A DNA stretch of 19,552 nucleotides, taken from Paludibacter sp. GTDB taxonomy: Bacteria > Bacteroidota > Bacteroidia > Bacteroidales > Paludibacteraceae. The notes beneath the pieces were generated by a model. It worked only from the letters and a program-made list of their open reading frames with translations, ran no database searches and was not told where the DNA came from. Shown here one piece after another: positions 1 to 7,761 of the stretch. Location: positions 1-19,552 of the forward strand of contig JAQTOL010000007.1 of the NCBI GenBank assembly GCA_028748945.1. The letters are read 5' to 3'. The translations under genes were made by a program, and so were the position numbers. How positions within the stretch are numbered: the first letter of the stretch is position 1; each line of letters starts with the position of its first letter.

Positions 1-930
1 ACTTCCCATATTTGGATTTTTACCACGGGCACGCCCCACAGCATCAATTTCGTCGATAAATATGATACATGGAGCTTTTTCTTTTGCCTGACGAAATAAA
101 TCGCGAACACGTGAGGCTCCAACTCCAACAAACATCTCAACAAAGTCGGACCCGGACATAGAGAAAAATGGAACATCAGCTTCGCCGGCAACAGCTTTCG
201 CCAACAATGTTTTACCGGTTCCCGGAGGGCCAACCAATAAAGCACCCTTAGGTATTTTACCTCCTAATTCAGTATATTTGGACGGGTTTTTAAGAAATGA
301 AACTATTTCTTCGATTTCCTGTTTTGCTTCGGCCAGTCCGGCAACATCTTTAAAGGTAATTCTATTCGTTGTATCTCCTTTGTCAAAAAGTTGAGCTTTC
401 GATTTTCCTACATTGAATATTCCACCGCCTCCGGCTCCACCTCCCATACCTGACATTCTTCGGTTCATATACACGAAAAAAAGTATAAGTAAAAGAAACG
501 GTAAAATGCTAAACAGAAAAACATCTACATAATTCCGGCCTTCTTTATATTCGACACTACCTTTAAAGCCTTCATTATCCTCCGCAGTTTGAATGAATTT
601 AGAGACTTCATCGGATGGCACACTGACCGTAATCATACGATCTTTTGCATACATTTCATATTTGTCTCCAAAAACGTTTTTTAGTGAATCTTTTATCACC
701 TGAGCTTCTACCGTGTTTTTGGAGGAGTAAACGTATACTTTCTCAATCATTCCTTTTCTTACATATTCTTTAAAAGTAGAATAATTTACTTCTTTGGCAG
801 GTACATTATCACTAAGAAAATACGAACCAAGCAACACGAGAATGATGATACCATAAATCCATGAGATATTGAATTTAGGAAATTTGCCAGATGGCTTTAC
901 TGGATTTTGATTTGGCGTTTTATTTTCCAT
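1..930 (-). CDS. ftsH: ATP-dependent zinc metalloprotease FtsH (N-terminal part, cut by window edge)
   Basis: FtsH is a membrane-anchored AAA+ protease that degrades misfolded membrane proteins and short-lived regulators. I translated about 310 residues on the minus strand from an ATG at 930. In order they show a first membrane segment (about residues 22-40), a periplasmic FtsH extracellular domain, a second membrane segment (about 135-155), a glycine-rich stretch, and the start of the AAA domain. That domain has Walker A GPPGTGKT near residue 235, Walker [10 protein letters not shown] near 290, and the pore-loop region [17 protein letters not shown]. The reading frame is open to base 1, so the rest of the ATPase domain and the HExxH protease domain lie outside the window. 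It follows rsfS by 65 nt on the same strand and is probably cotranscribed with it, a neighbourhood familiar in Bacteroidales. Identification is secure; the gene is partial only because of the window. Confidence 0.97.
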   Translation of the reverse strand, partial: MENKTPNQNPVKPSGKFPKFNISWIYGIIILVLLGSYFLSDNVPAKEVNYSTFKEYVRKGMIEKVYVYSSKNTVEAQVIKDSLKNVFGDKYEMYAKDRMITVSVPSDEVSKFIQTAEDNEGFKGSVEYKEGRNYVDVFLFSILPFLLLILFFVYMNRRMSGMGGGAGGGGIFNVGKSKAQLFDKGDTTNRITFKDVAGLAEAKQEIEEIVSFLKNPSKYTELGGKIPKGALLVGPPGTGKTLLAKAVAGEADVPFFSMSGSDFVEMFVGVGASRVRDLFRQAKEKAPCIIFIDEIDAVGRARGKNPNMGS

Positions 931-995
931 TATTTTATTACAGTTATTATTTCGTTATTTGATATCGAACAAATAAATAATCTTTTATAAAGAAT

Positions 996-1355
996 TTAGA
1001 GGACATCCTCTATCTTTTTTATACCGGCATCTGCCCATAAATGCTCGATATCGTAGAAAGCACGTGCATGACGTTGGAATACATGAACAATAATTTGTCC
1101 ATAATCCATGGCTATCCATTCTTTGTTTTCAAATCCATCAATTGCGTATGGTTTCACTTTTATTTGTTCTCGAACCCAATCTTTTACAGAAAGTGCAATA
1201 GCATTTACATGTATATTTGAATCTCCTTCACAAATCACAAAATAACTGCACGGTGCTTCATGCAATTTATTTAAATTTATAACCACAATATTTTTACCTT
1301 TTCGTTCTTGTATTCCTTCAACAATTTTAGCAACTATTTGTTCGTTTTCCTTCAT
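996..1355 (-). CDS. rsfS: Ribosomal silencing factor RsfS
   Basis: RsfS (YbeB/Iojap family) binds ribosomal protein L14 on the large subunit and blocks subunit joining when nutrients are short. The 119-residue length fits the family. The diagnostic C-terminal stretch is present: EWIAMDYGQIIVHVFQ followed by R-x-FYDIEHLWADA. The ATG at 1355 is preceded by a good Bacteroidetes -7 box about 40 bases upstream, which supports this start. It appears to be the first gene of an rsfS-ftsH unit, with ftsH starting 65 nt downstream. Nothing in the sequence looks broken. Confidence 0.96.
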   Translation of the reverse strand: MKENEQIVAKIVEGIQERKGKNIVVINLNKLHEAPCSYFVICEGDSNIHVNAIALSVKDWVREQIKVKPYAIDGFENKEWIAMDYGQIIVHVFQRHARAFYDIEHLWADAGIKKIEDVL

Positions 1356-1392
1356 GCTTAGGTTCTAATTATTTTTATTTTTGAAATTCATG

Positions 1393-1423
1393 CAAAGATA
1401 CGGTTAAATGCCCGAAAATGAAA
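1393..1423 (-). promoter_or_regulatory. Predicted promoter of rsfS-ftsH
   Basis: Read on the minus strand, TATCTTTG (1393-1400) matches the Bacteroidetes -7 consensus TAnnTTTG exactly and is followed by the C often seen there. A TTTC at 1420-1423, spaced 19 nt away, is a one-mismatch -33 box. It lies about 38 nt upstream of the rsfS ATG. This is consensus matching by eye only. Confidence 0.6.
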
Positions 1424-1550
1424 ATGTTGTTGAACTCAAAATGGTATAATGTTCATTAAAACTCACAAATATCTTTTCTAAAAGAATTTTGGCATACAAA
1501 CAGTTATCTTTCAAATTTACACTACCAAACCAATCCCTGATTTTACACAA

Positions 1551-1581
1551 AAAATCCGATGCAAATATTGCATCGGATTTT
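1551..1581 (-). terminator. Intrinsic terminator after the TPR/OmpA-like lipoprotein gene
   Basis: A perfect 14-bp stem (1551-1564 with 1568-1581, core ATCCGATGCAA) closes a 3-nt loop. It starts 19 nt past the stop codon of the minus-strand gene ending at 1601. T/A runs sit at both ends of the stem, so it supplies its own U-tract on the minus strand. Confidence 0.75.
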
Positions 1582-1600
1582 TATATCAGTTGTTCAGATA

Positions 1601-3304
1601 CTATTTAACAATAGAAAGGAATGTTTCATCAGTTGCAAATTTAGAAAATTCAATATCTTTCAAAGCTTTTGGGGCTAAGGTTTTGTCTTTCTTCACTGCA
1701 TCTCTTAAGTTGCTGTATACGGCATCTCTGTCGTTTGTACGGGCTCCGATAATAGCACCTAAATAAGAAGTCATTCCATCAGGTTGGGCAACTGCAGCCA
1801 ATGTTTTGCGTGCACCACTGTAATCGGCATCCAAAATTTGAAGCAAGGCAGCGTTATTTGTAGAAGCTGAACCAAAGAATGTTTTAGCTTTAGGATAATC
1901 ACCTTTAATAATATTCACTGTACCTAAAGCTTGTCCTAAGTTACCTGATGTTCCGGCAGCTTTACCAAACGAGACTTCAGCTTTAGAAATATCTCCGCTG
2001 GCCAAAGAAGCTAAACCGGCATTATAATTAAGGTCTGCCGATTTAGGATCGATTTCCAATCCTTTGGCAAAATAGCGGGAAGCATCAGCCACGTTGCCTT
2101 GTTGGAGTTTCACATCACCTAAATTATTGAATCCACGTGCATCATTTGGATAAAGTTCAGTTACTTTTTGGTAGATCGCTGCCTTTTCATCCAGATTATT
2201 CGTTAATGTTGCGGCATATAGCAATTCTTCTACAGATAGTTTAGAAGGATCATTATTAGCTAATTGAGTTAATAACGAATCAGATTTACCGGTTACATCA
2301 ATAGTCAGGTTAAGACGTGAACGACGCAATTTTGGTAAGATTTCTTCGGCAATAGATTTAAACGCTACCGAAAGGTTTTTAATTTCACGTTCGCGTTGTT
2401 CAGGATCCTGATACATTGTCAAAACCCGTAAGATAACTTGTTTATCCTGGATATTTGAATTTTCCATTAAAGTCTGGAAACCTGCCCAATCTTCCGGAGT
2501 AAATTTAGAATCAATTGTCACTGTTGCTTTAAGTTTCTTCAATTCTTTGTTCAAAAAATCAACTGTTACTTTTTCACGTTTTTCAGCTAAATTCGTATTC
2601 AGTTTCATTCCTCCATCAGGAGATGCATACCCTGCAATTTGGAAACCAGCAACTTGTTTACTTTGATCATCCTGAGCATCTTTAATTTTTTGAGTCAAAG
2701 AAACCATTTCAGCAGATTTTGTTTCTGATTTACGCAAGTTTGACTGTTGAATCAAAAACATGATATCAGCCTCTTGTTTCTCCTGAATTACACGTTGGAA
2801 TTTGTCGGCTATGATTACCGGAGCAAGTTCAGATGCTTTTGTTGATACCAATTGTGATGTAGCAATCACACCATCAGCAACTTTTACAGCCGGTATTTGG
2901 TAGGTCTTCTTTTTTGTAACGACATTAAATTCTAAAAACAATTCTGAAGTAGCCATTTCAGGAACATAGTCAAAAGAAGCCTTCACAGTATATGTACCAC
3001 CTGCTTTGTAAGAAATAGTTTTGTTATTTCCAACAACTTTTTCACCTTGAAAATTGACGGCAGTACCTTTTACTTCCTGTCCATTAAATCTTAACACGGG
3101 AGTTACTGTCAGAGTGGATTTTTTATCAAAATACTTAACAGGGAAAGTACCCGTTACAGTTGCATCCACTTTTCCACCTTTAACTTCCAGTGGATTAGGA
3201 TTACATTTAAACAAGCTAGGATCCAAAGCGGTCAAGTCTTTGCTACACGAGCTAAAAACTAACGCTAGCACCATCGAAACCGCGAAAAATAATTGCTTTC
3301 TCAT
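1601..3304 (-). CDS. Exported lipoprotein with an OmpA-like region and tetratricopeptide repeats
   Basis: The 567-residue product starts with a lipoprotein signal peptide (lipobox FSSC, Cys20), so it should be anchored in the envelope. Residues about 30-135 look like a beta-rich extracellular or periplasmic domain. Residues about 218-258 (GFQIAGYASPDGG, then NLAEKREKVTVDFL) resemble the peptidoglycan-binding core of OmpA-like domains. Residues about 365-455 contain at least two TPR-like units, for example RGFNNLGDVKLQQGNVADA and LNYNAGLASLASGDISKAE, followed by further degenerate helical repeats to the C-terminus. This suggests a cell-wall-linked scaffold for protein assemblies, but the function is unknown. 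It stands alone, with its own -7 box at 3370-3377 and a strong terminator. The domain calls are pattern based; the OmpA-like call is less sure than the TPR call. Confidence 0.85.
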   Translation of the reverse strand: MRKQLFFAVSMVLALVFSSCSKDLTALDPSLFKCNPNPLEVKGGKVDATVTGTFPVKYFDKKSTLTVTPVLRFNGQEVKGTAVNFQGEKVVGNNKTISYKAGGTYTVKASFDYVPEMATSELFLEFNVVTKKKTYQIPAVKVADGVIATSQLVSTKASELAPVIIADKFQRVIQEKQEADIMFLIQQSNLRKSETKSAEMVSLTQKIKDAQDDQSKQVAGFQIAGYASPDGGMKLNTNLAEKREKVTVDFLNKELKKLKATVTIDSKFTPEDWAGFQTLMENSNIQDKQVILRVLTMYQDPEQREREIKNLSVAFKSIAEEILPKLRRSRLNLTIDVTGKSDSLLTQLANNDPSKLSVEELLYAATLTNNLDEKAAIYQKVTELYPNDARGFNNLGDVKLQQGNVADASRYFAKGLEIDPKSADLNYNAGLASLASGDISKAEVSFGKAAGTSGNLGQALGTVNIIKGDYPKAKTFFGSASTNNAALLQILDADYSGARKTLAAVAQPDGMTSYLGAIIGARTNDRDAVYSNLRDAVKKDKTLAPKALKDIEFSKFATDETFLSIVK

Positions 3305-3369
3305 AAAATTGTGTTTTTGTTATAAATTATTTATATTTTATTTTGTTCTTTTTTTACCCGTTTTGGCCA

Positions 3370-3377
3370 CAAATATA
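3370..3377 (-). promoter_or_regulatory. Predicted -7 box for the TPR/OmpA-like lipoprotein
   Basis: On the minus strand TATATTTG fits TAnnTTTG. It lies 65 nt upstream of the ATG at 3304. No convincing TTTG -33 box is found 19-21 nt further upstream, so the call rests on the -7 box alone. Confidence 0.45.
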
Positions 3378-3509
3378 CTAACTTTCAACGAATTTTGACT
3401 TACTTTGTATTTGATTTTGACATTTTTTTGTGATTGTACAACCAAAAAGGTCATTTTATCACACTGAAAATCCTTATATTTATTTTTTTTTGAAACAATT
3501 CAAAACAGA

Positions 3510-4529
3510 ATGCAGACTTTTCTACATAAAATACAGCTTTTTTTCTCATTATTCCGCTATTTGACCATTCGTCGAATAGCGAATTTGCTATTATTGGCTT
3601 TGTCATACATACGCTCCCATGCAGGACTTCATAAACTTGAGAATTGTTCTCCCTATTATATTTCAATTGAGACAGCTAACTTTTGCAATTTGCATTGCCC
3701 CGAATGTCCTGTTGGTATTAGGGAAACCCCAAAATCCGGTCGGGCTACTTTTGATTTTCAACTGTATAAAAAAATAATTGATGAATTAAAGCTGACTCTA
3801 ATTCATGTTATATTGTATTTTCAGGGTGAACCGTTTCTGAATAAACAACTATACGCAATGATTAAATATGCAAATAATGCCAGAATCTATACATCTACGT
3901 CAACGAACGGTCAGTTTTTGAACAATAATAATGCCAAAGAAATTGTACTTTCCGGACTGAATAAACTGATTGTATCGGTTGATGGAACTACACAGGAAGT
4001 TTATGAAACTGACCGTGTTGGAGGAAAACTGAATAGAGCAACTGAAAGTATAAAAAGAGTCGTCGAATCGAAAAAAGAACTGAAGTCAATACCTCCACTT
4101 GTTGAAATGCAATGCATCGTATAAAAAACCAATGAGCACCAAATCAACGAAATGAAACAGTTGGCAAAATCATTGAATGTTGACAGAATGACATTTAAAA
4201 CAGCTCAGATTTATGATTTTGAAAATGGGAACGTTTTAATGCCTGCAAATAAAAAATACTCCCGCTACCGTCAGGACAAAACCGGAAAATATCACATCAA
4301 AAGCACATTACCAAATCATTGCTGGCGTTTATGGAGCGGTTCGGTGATTGATACCAATGGATCAGTTTTACCCTGTTGCTTCGATAAAAACTCCGGCTTC
4401 TCGTTTGGAAATATTGGAGACAGTTCTTTTTCAACAAACTGGCATTCAAAAAAAGCTTCCGAATTCAGAAGCGGTATTCTTCTAAACCGAAAACAACATG
4501 AGATGTGCAGAAATTGTACCAGCAGATAA
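3510..4529 (+). pseudogene. Radical SAM/SPASM domain protein interrupted by one in-frame TAA
   Basis: Two consecutive open segments, 3510-4124 and 4125-4529, lie in the same reading frame and are separated only by TAA at 4122-4124. The first 204 codons hold the radical SAM cluster motif C59-x3-C63-x2-C66 (CNLHCPEC) after a hydrophobic N-terminus, then strand motifs such as YFQGEPFLN and KLIVSVDG. The part after the stop carries the SPASM-type cysteines: HCW, then LPCCFD, then CRNC near the C-terminus. Read through, it would be about 339 residues, normal for SPASM proteins that modify peptides, sugars or cofactors. Coding character continues immediately after the stop (KTNEHQINEMKQLAKSL), so this is a nonsense change and not a frameshift. 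An internal ATG at 4152 could restart only a C-terminal piece lacking the radical SAM core. A sequencing error cannot be excluded. The substrate is unknown, and no precursor peptide gene was seen nearby. Confidence 0.82.
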
Positions 4530-4546
4530 AAAAGAATATTCTATAT

Positions 4547-4596
4547 AAAACAGAATAAGATTTTGAAAATTGAATTTCAAAATCTTATTCTGTTTT
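4547..4596. terminator. Long bidirectional terminator hairpin between convergent genes
   Basis: A perfect 22-bp inverted repeat (4547-4568 with 4575-4596; core CAGAATAAGATTTTGAAA) closes a 6-nt loop. It begins 18 nt past the radical SAM stop (plus strand) and lies 24 nt beyond the stop of the ArsC-like gene (minus strand). A run of T follows on the plus strand and A/T on the other side, so it can serve both genes. Confidence 0.8.
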
Positions 4597-4619
4597 TGGT
4601 TTTTAATGGAACGAATGTA

Positions 4620-4979
4620 TCATTTTTTGAATGCTTGCTGCCATTCTTCTTCCTTAAATCCAACCAGGACAGTATCACCTGTCAATAAAATCGGTCGTTT
4701 TACCATCATCCCATTGGTTGATAGGATTTCAATCAATTGTTCTTCGGGCAAAGTTTTCACTTTATCTTTCATGTTGAGCTCCCTGTAAGGTAATCCACTC
4801 GTATTGAAAAATCTTGATACAGGTAATTTGCTTTTTTTCAACCAGCTTTTCAGCTCTTCTTTTGTAGGATTTTCTTCTTTAATCGGACGAAAACCATGTT
4901 CAATACTGTTTGCCTTTAACCATTTTTCGGCTTTCTGACAAGTTCCACATTTTGGGTAACAGAGAATAATTGGCTTCAT
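4620..4979 (-). CDS. ArsC/Spx family thioredoxin-fold protein
   Basis: This 119-residue protein has the ArsC/Spx/YffB fold signature. It has an N-terminal beta strand followed by a C-G-T-C pair at residues 11-14 (with an extra Cys7), a helix reading QKAEKWLKAN, the EENPTKEELKSWL segment, LPVSRFFNTSG, and the late KRPILLTGD motif that contains the conserved cis-proline. Family members act as glutathione- or thioredoxin-dependent arsenate reductases (ArsC), RNA polymerase-binding regulators (Spx), or remain uncharacterised (YffB). The CxxC form is typical of Spx and many uncharacterised members, whereas classical ArsC has one catalytic Cys. There are no ars genes next to it, so arsenate reduction should not be assumed. 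It stands alone and shares a terminator with the convergent radical SAM gene. Confidence 0.88.
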   Translation of the reverse strand: MKPIILCYPKCGTCQKAEKWLKANSIEHGFRPIKEENPTKEELKSWLKKSKLPVSRFFNTSGLPYRELNMKDKVKTLPEEQLIEILSTNGMMVKRPILLTGDTVLVGFKEEEWQQAFKK

Positions 4980-5024
4980 GATTTGATGATTTGGTGATTA
5001 ATTATAAATTAAATTCAGTTCACA

Positions 5025-5032
5025 CAAAAATA
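5025..5032 (-). promoter_or_regulatory. Possible -7 box for the ArsC/Spx-like gene
   Basis: On the minus strand TATTTTTG fits TAnnTTTG, 45 nt upstream of the ATG at 4979. No TTTG is present at the usual distance upstream, so this is a weak call in AT-rich DNA. Confidence 0.35.
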
Positions 5033-5090
5033 TTTAATTCAATGTTTTCAACTCTTTTCCAAAAAAATATGGTTTGATTATATTTACAAA

Positions 5091-6578
5091 TTACTTAAAA
5101 ATTGCTTTGAAAATATCATTCCCATTGGCAAAAAGAAGTAATCCCATAAGCAAAAAGAAACCTGTTGTCTGAGCGTATTCCAAAAACTTATCATTTGGTT
5201 TTCTCCCGGTAATCATTTCATATATCAAATATAATACATAACCACCATCCAAAGCCGGAATGGGCAAAAAATTCATAAAGGCCAGAATAACCGAAAGCAA
5301 AGCTGTCATTGACCAGAAAATTTGCCAGTCCCAAACTTTTGGAAACATTTTTCCAATGGAACCGAAACCTCCCAATTGCTTAGAACCTTCTTTTGTAAAG
5401 ACTAATTTCAGTTGCTTCACGTAACTGGTTAAAGTCCCCCAACCAAGCTTAATTCCGGCTGGAATTGATTCAAAAAAGCTATACTCAGTATGACGTGTGG
5501 TCATATATTCATAGAAAGGATGCGGCACTACTCCGATTTTACCGTTTTCATCAACCTGAACTTTCGACTGCATAACGATTCCATTCCTTACAAAACGAAC
5601 GTCAATTTGTTTATCGCTAAAGACACGTAATTCTGCAGCAATATCCTGAAAAATTGAGATGTTTTTTCCATTGACACCAATAATGCTGTCACCCGGCTGC
5701 AGTTTGGCTGTTTCCGCACCCATTCCGGAAGTGATATCCGCCACCACGAATGGTTGACGTATGGAAATTAAATCAGTTTCACCTGCTGCTAAGATCTTTT
5801 GAGCAAAATCTGCGGGCAAAGTAAAATTAAGTAACTGATTGCTTCTCTTAACTGTGATATGTTGTTTCCCATCAATCAGAATTTTTTCAATAACATCAGA
5901 ACGATCTTCAGCAACCTGACCATCAATTTTCACAATGTTGTCACCGTTTTTAAAGCCGTATTCCTGCATTGTTTTTGAGAATTGCAGTCCGTATTTTGCA
6001 TTTTCAAGTGGTAGATAATCTTTGCCCCAGGTAAACAAAACAGCTGAATAAATCACCATGGCCAAAATAAAATTGACAAGTACACCACCAATAATAATGG
6101 GTAAACGTTGCCACACCGAACGGGAACGATATTCCCAGGGTTTTGGTGCTTCAGCCATTTGTGTCAGATCCATCGATTCGTCCACCATGCCTGAAATCTT
6201 GCAATAACCACCCAAAGGAAGCCACCCGATTCCCCATTCAGTATTGTCAGGATACTTGCGCCAATCCCCTTCAGGTAGTTCCGACAATGGAACTTGCTCC
6301 ATAACCGTTTTTTTCTTTGCATCTACCATCACGTCACCATCTGAATCTAATTTCGGACGTTCGTTGGCAGGAACATTTGCTGCAAAAAACTTCACAACCC
6401 ATTTCCCGTTTATTTTTTTGGCCCTGATTATTGAAAAGTTTGGGTTGAAAAACATATAGAATTTATCAACACGTACTTTGAATAAACGTGCAAACGCAAA
6501 GTGGCCAAATTCATGTAAAACTACCAGAATCGAAAGGCTTAAAATGAGCTGTACAGCTCTGACAAAAAATGTTTCCAT
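5091..6578 (-). CDS. rseP: RIP metalloprotease RseP (site-2 protease, M50)
   Basis: RseP is an inner-membrane zinc protease that cuts transmembrane segments, classically of anti-sigma factors, to release envelope stress responses. The zinc motif HEFGH is at residues 22-26 inside the first membrane helix. The third-ligand motif LDG is at about 443-445 in FLPIPALDGGYVLY. The middle region carries PDZ-like sequence, for example ETAKLQPGDSIIGVNGK, and GYCKISGMVDES follows the first membrane pair. The 495-residue length is longer than E. coli RseP (about 450), with extra sequence near residues 55-110 after the first helix. It is the last gene of the M23-dxr-methyltransferase-rseP run, 103 nt after the methyltransferase stop. 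Bacteroidetes commonly have dxr directly before rseP, so the intervening gene is the odd element. Confidence 0.96.
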   Translation of the reverse strand: METFFVRAVQLILSLSILVVLHEFGHFAFARLFKVRVDKFYMFFNPNFSIIRAKKINGKWVVKFFAANVPANERPKLDSDGDVMVDAKKKTVMEQVPLSELPEGDWRKYPDNTEWGIGWLPLGGYCKISGMVDESMDLTQMAEAPKPWEYRSRSVWQRLPIIIGGVLVNFILAMVIYSAVLFTWGKDYLPLENAKYGLQFSKTMQEYGFKNGDNIVKIDGQVAEDRSDVIEKILIDGKQHITVKRSNQLLNFTLPADFAQKILAAGETDLISIRQPFVVADITSGMGAETAKLQPGDSIIGVNGKNISIFQDIAAELRVFSDKQIDVRFVRNGIVMQSKVQVDENGKIGVVPHPFYEYMTTRHTEYSFFESIPAGIKLGWGTLTSYVKQLKLVFTKEGSKQLGGFGSIGKMFPKVWDWQIFWSMTALLSVILAFMNFLPIPALDGGYVLYLIYEMITGRKPNDKFLEYAQTTGFFLLMGLLLFANGNDIFKAIFK

Positions 6579-6681
6579 ATTTAAAAATTTGGCCCAAAAA
6601 CCTCAAAGAAAAGGTTTAAAGAATAGTTTAAGTTTAAGTTGTAAAATATTTAAATCATTTTAAAATTCAGCTTCTGAAAAC

Positions 6682-7761
6682 TCAGTGGGCTTTTTCCATT
6701 AAAAAAAGAAATTCCTCGTGCTTACCATCGGAATTTATCCATTCGTTTGATGAACGCATATTACTCATTACATTTTTTTTATAATCGATCAATTTTATTT
6801 CCAACAGCTTCCCGGATTCGGAAATAATATCCAACAATTGTTGTTTTGTTGCTCTTCCTCCTGAACTGTATGATAACAACAAATACCTTGTATTTGTTTC
6901 TTGAATTAACCTTTTCAGGGCTTCCATTGCCATAAAACTACCGTTATCATTCTTCCTGAATTCTTCAAACACTGAAGCTGACACATTATCCCTGCTATCT
7001 TCCCTCCGGTTTGCTTTTCCAAAAAGCAGTGGTTTATCATTCTGAATTATTGTTGTCCACAAATGATAATAAGCGTTATACCTCACCCTGCTTGGAGGCA
7101 TTTTTTCATTATTGGATCCATAGGGTGGATCGAAATAGACTAAATCGTAGTGATTGTTGGCTACTGTCTTAAAAATGTCGTCACGAACGACTTTATTTTC
7201 TCCAGTCAGAGTAAGCCGCATGGGTAATTTTAAATTCAATTCGTTGAATGAGCGTTGTGACCAACCCGACAAGTAAGCAGCATAATGTCCAAGGGTATTA
7301 TCCACTTTATCCAACGCATAAATTAAACTTGTAAGCAGCACTGATTTGTCTTCCCAGGCCAGATTCAAATTATCAATTTCGCTCCTAATGGCATCTAATT
7401 TCCGTGTGTTCTTTATTTGAAAAACTTTCTTTGAATCGGTTTCAATACCTCCATAATTTTCTGAGAACCAACCGTCAACACCATTCAAATTATTTAAATA
7501 TTCTATTAATTCCAGATAATACCTGTTTGGTTTATTTGCAACTAAATAACAAGTGGCAAACACTTCAGACCAGGCTGCAATATCATTTGAAGTAGTGGAA
7601 TAGCCTAAATTTGCAAAAGCCTGCGAGACCCTTGTTGATCCGCTAAAACCGTCGAGAACCGTTTCTATTTCATTCAACTGGCTTAGCATTTCGAAAATGT
7701 AAGGCAAAATTCTGAGCTTTGAACCGGCATATTTTATACCTTCAGTTTTCGGAATTTCCAT
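6682..7761 (-). CDS. D12-class N6-adenine DNA methyltransferase (orphan)
   Basis: This 359-residue protein transfers a methyl group from S-adenosylmethionine to adenine in a DNA target. Evidence is the N-terminal KYAGSKLRILPYI (residues about 10-22), typical of Dam/D12 enzymes, the SAM-binding motif DGFSGSTR (37-44), SNDIAAW (58-64) as the next strand motif, and the catalytic DPPY at 211-214. The specificity region and target cannot be read from sequence. Its ATG directly follows the dxr stop codon (stop 7762-7764, start 7759-7761), so translation is probably coupled. No restriction endonuclease or specificity subunit lies near it, which makes it an orphan or solitary methyltransferase. Its place between dxr and rseP suggests insertion into a conserved gene pair. 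Family membership is clear; regulatory versus restriction-derived function is open. Confidence 0.9.
   Translation of the reverse strand: MEIPKTEGIKYAGSKLRILPYIFEMLSQLNEIETVLDGFSGSTRVSQAFANLGYSTTSNDIAAWSEVFATCYLVANKPNRYYLELIEYLNNLNGVDGWFSENYGGIETDSKKVFQIKNTRKLDAIRSEIDNLNLAWEDKSVLLTSLIYALDKVDNTLGHYAAYLSGWSQRSFNELNLKLPMRLTLTGENKVVRDDIFKTVANNHYDLVYFDPPYGSNNEKMPPSRVRYNAYYHLWTTIIQNDKPLLFGKANRREDSRDNVSASVFEEFRKNDNGSFMAMEALKRLIQETNTRYLLLSYSSGGRATKQQLLDIISESGKLLEIKLIDYKKNVMSNMRSSNEWINSDGKHEEFLFLMEKAH

Noticed and set aside
3054..3398. Plus-strand open frame of 114 codons opposite the start of the TPR/OmpA-like lipoprotein
   Set aside because: It overlaps a well-supported gene antisense, has no recognisable domain, and has an unconvincing composition.
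4122..4124. Stop-codon recoding (selenocysteine or pyrrolysine) in the radical SAM gene
   Set aside because: The codon is TAA; selenocysteine uses TGA and pyrrolysine uses TAG, and no insertion-element-like hairpin was seen right after it.
4620..4979. Arsenic resistance determinant
   Set aside because: The ArsC/Spx-like gene has a CxxC motif and no arsR, arsB or acr3 neighbours, so an arsenate function is not supported.
6610..6640. Short repeat of GTTTAAG units between the methyltransferase and rseP
   Set aside because: Only two imperfect units in AT-rich DNA; too short to call a repeat or regulatory element.
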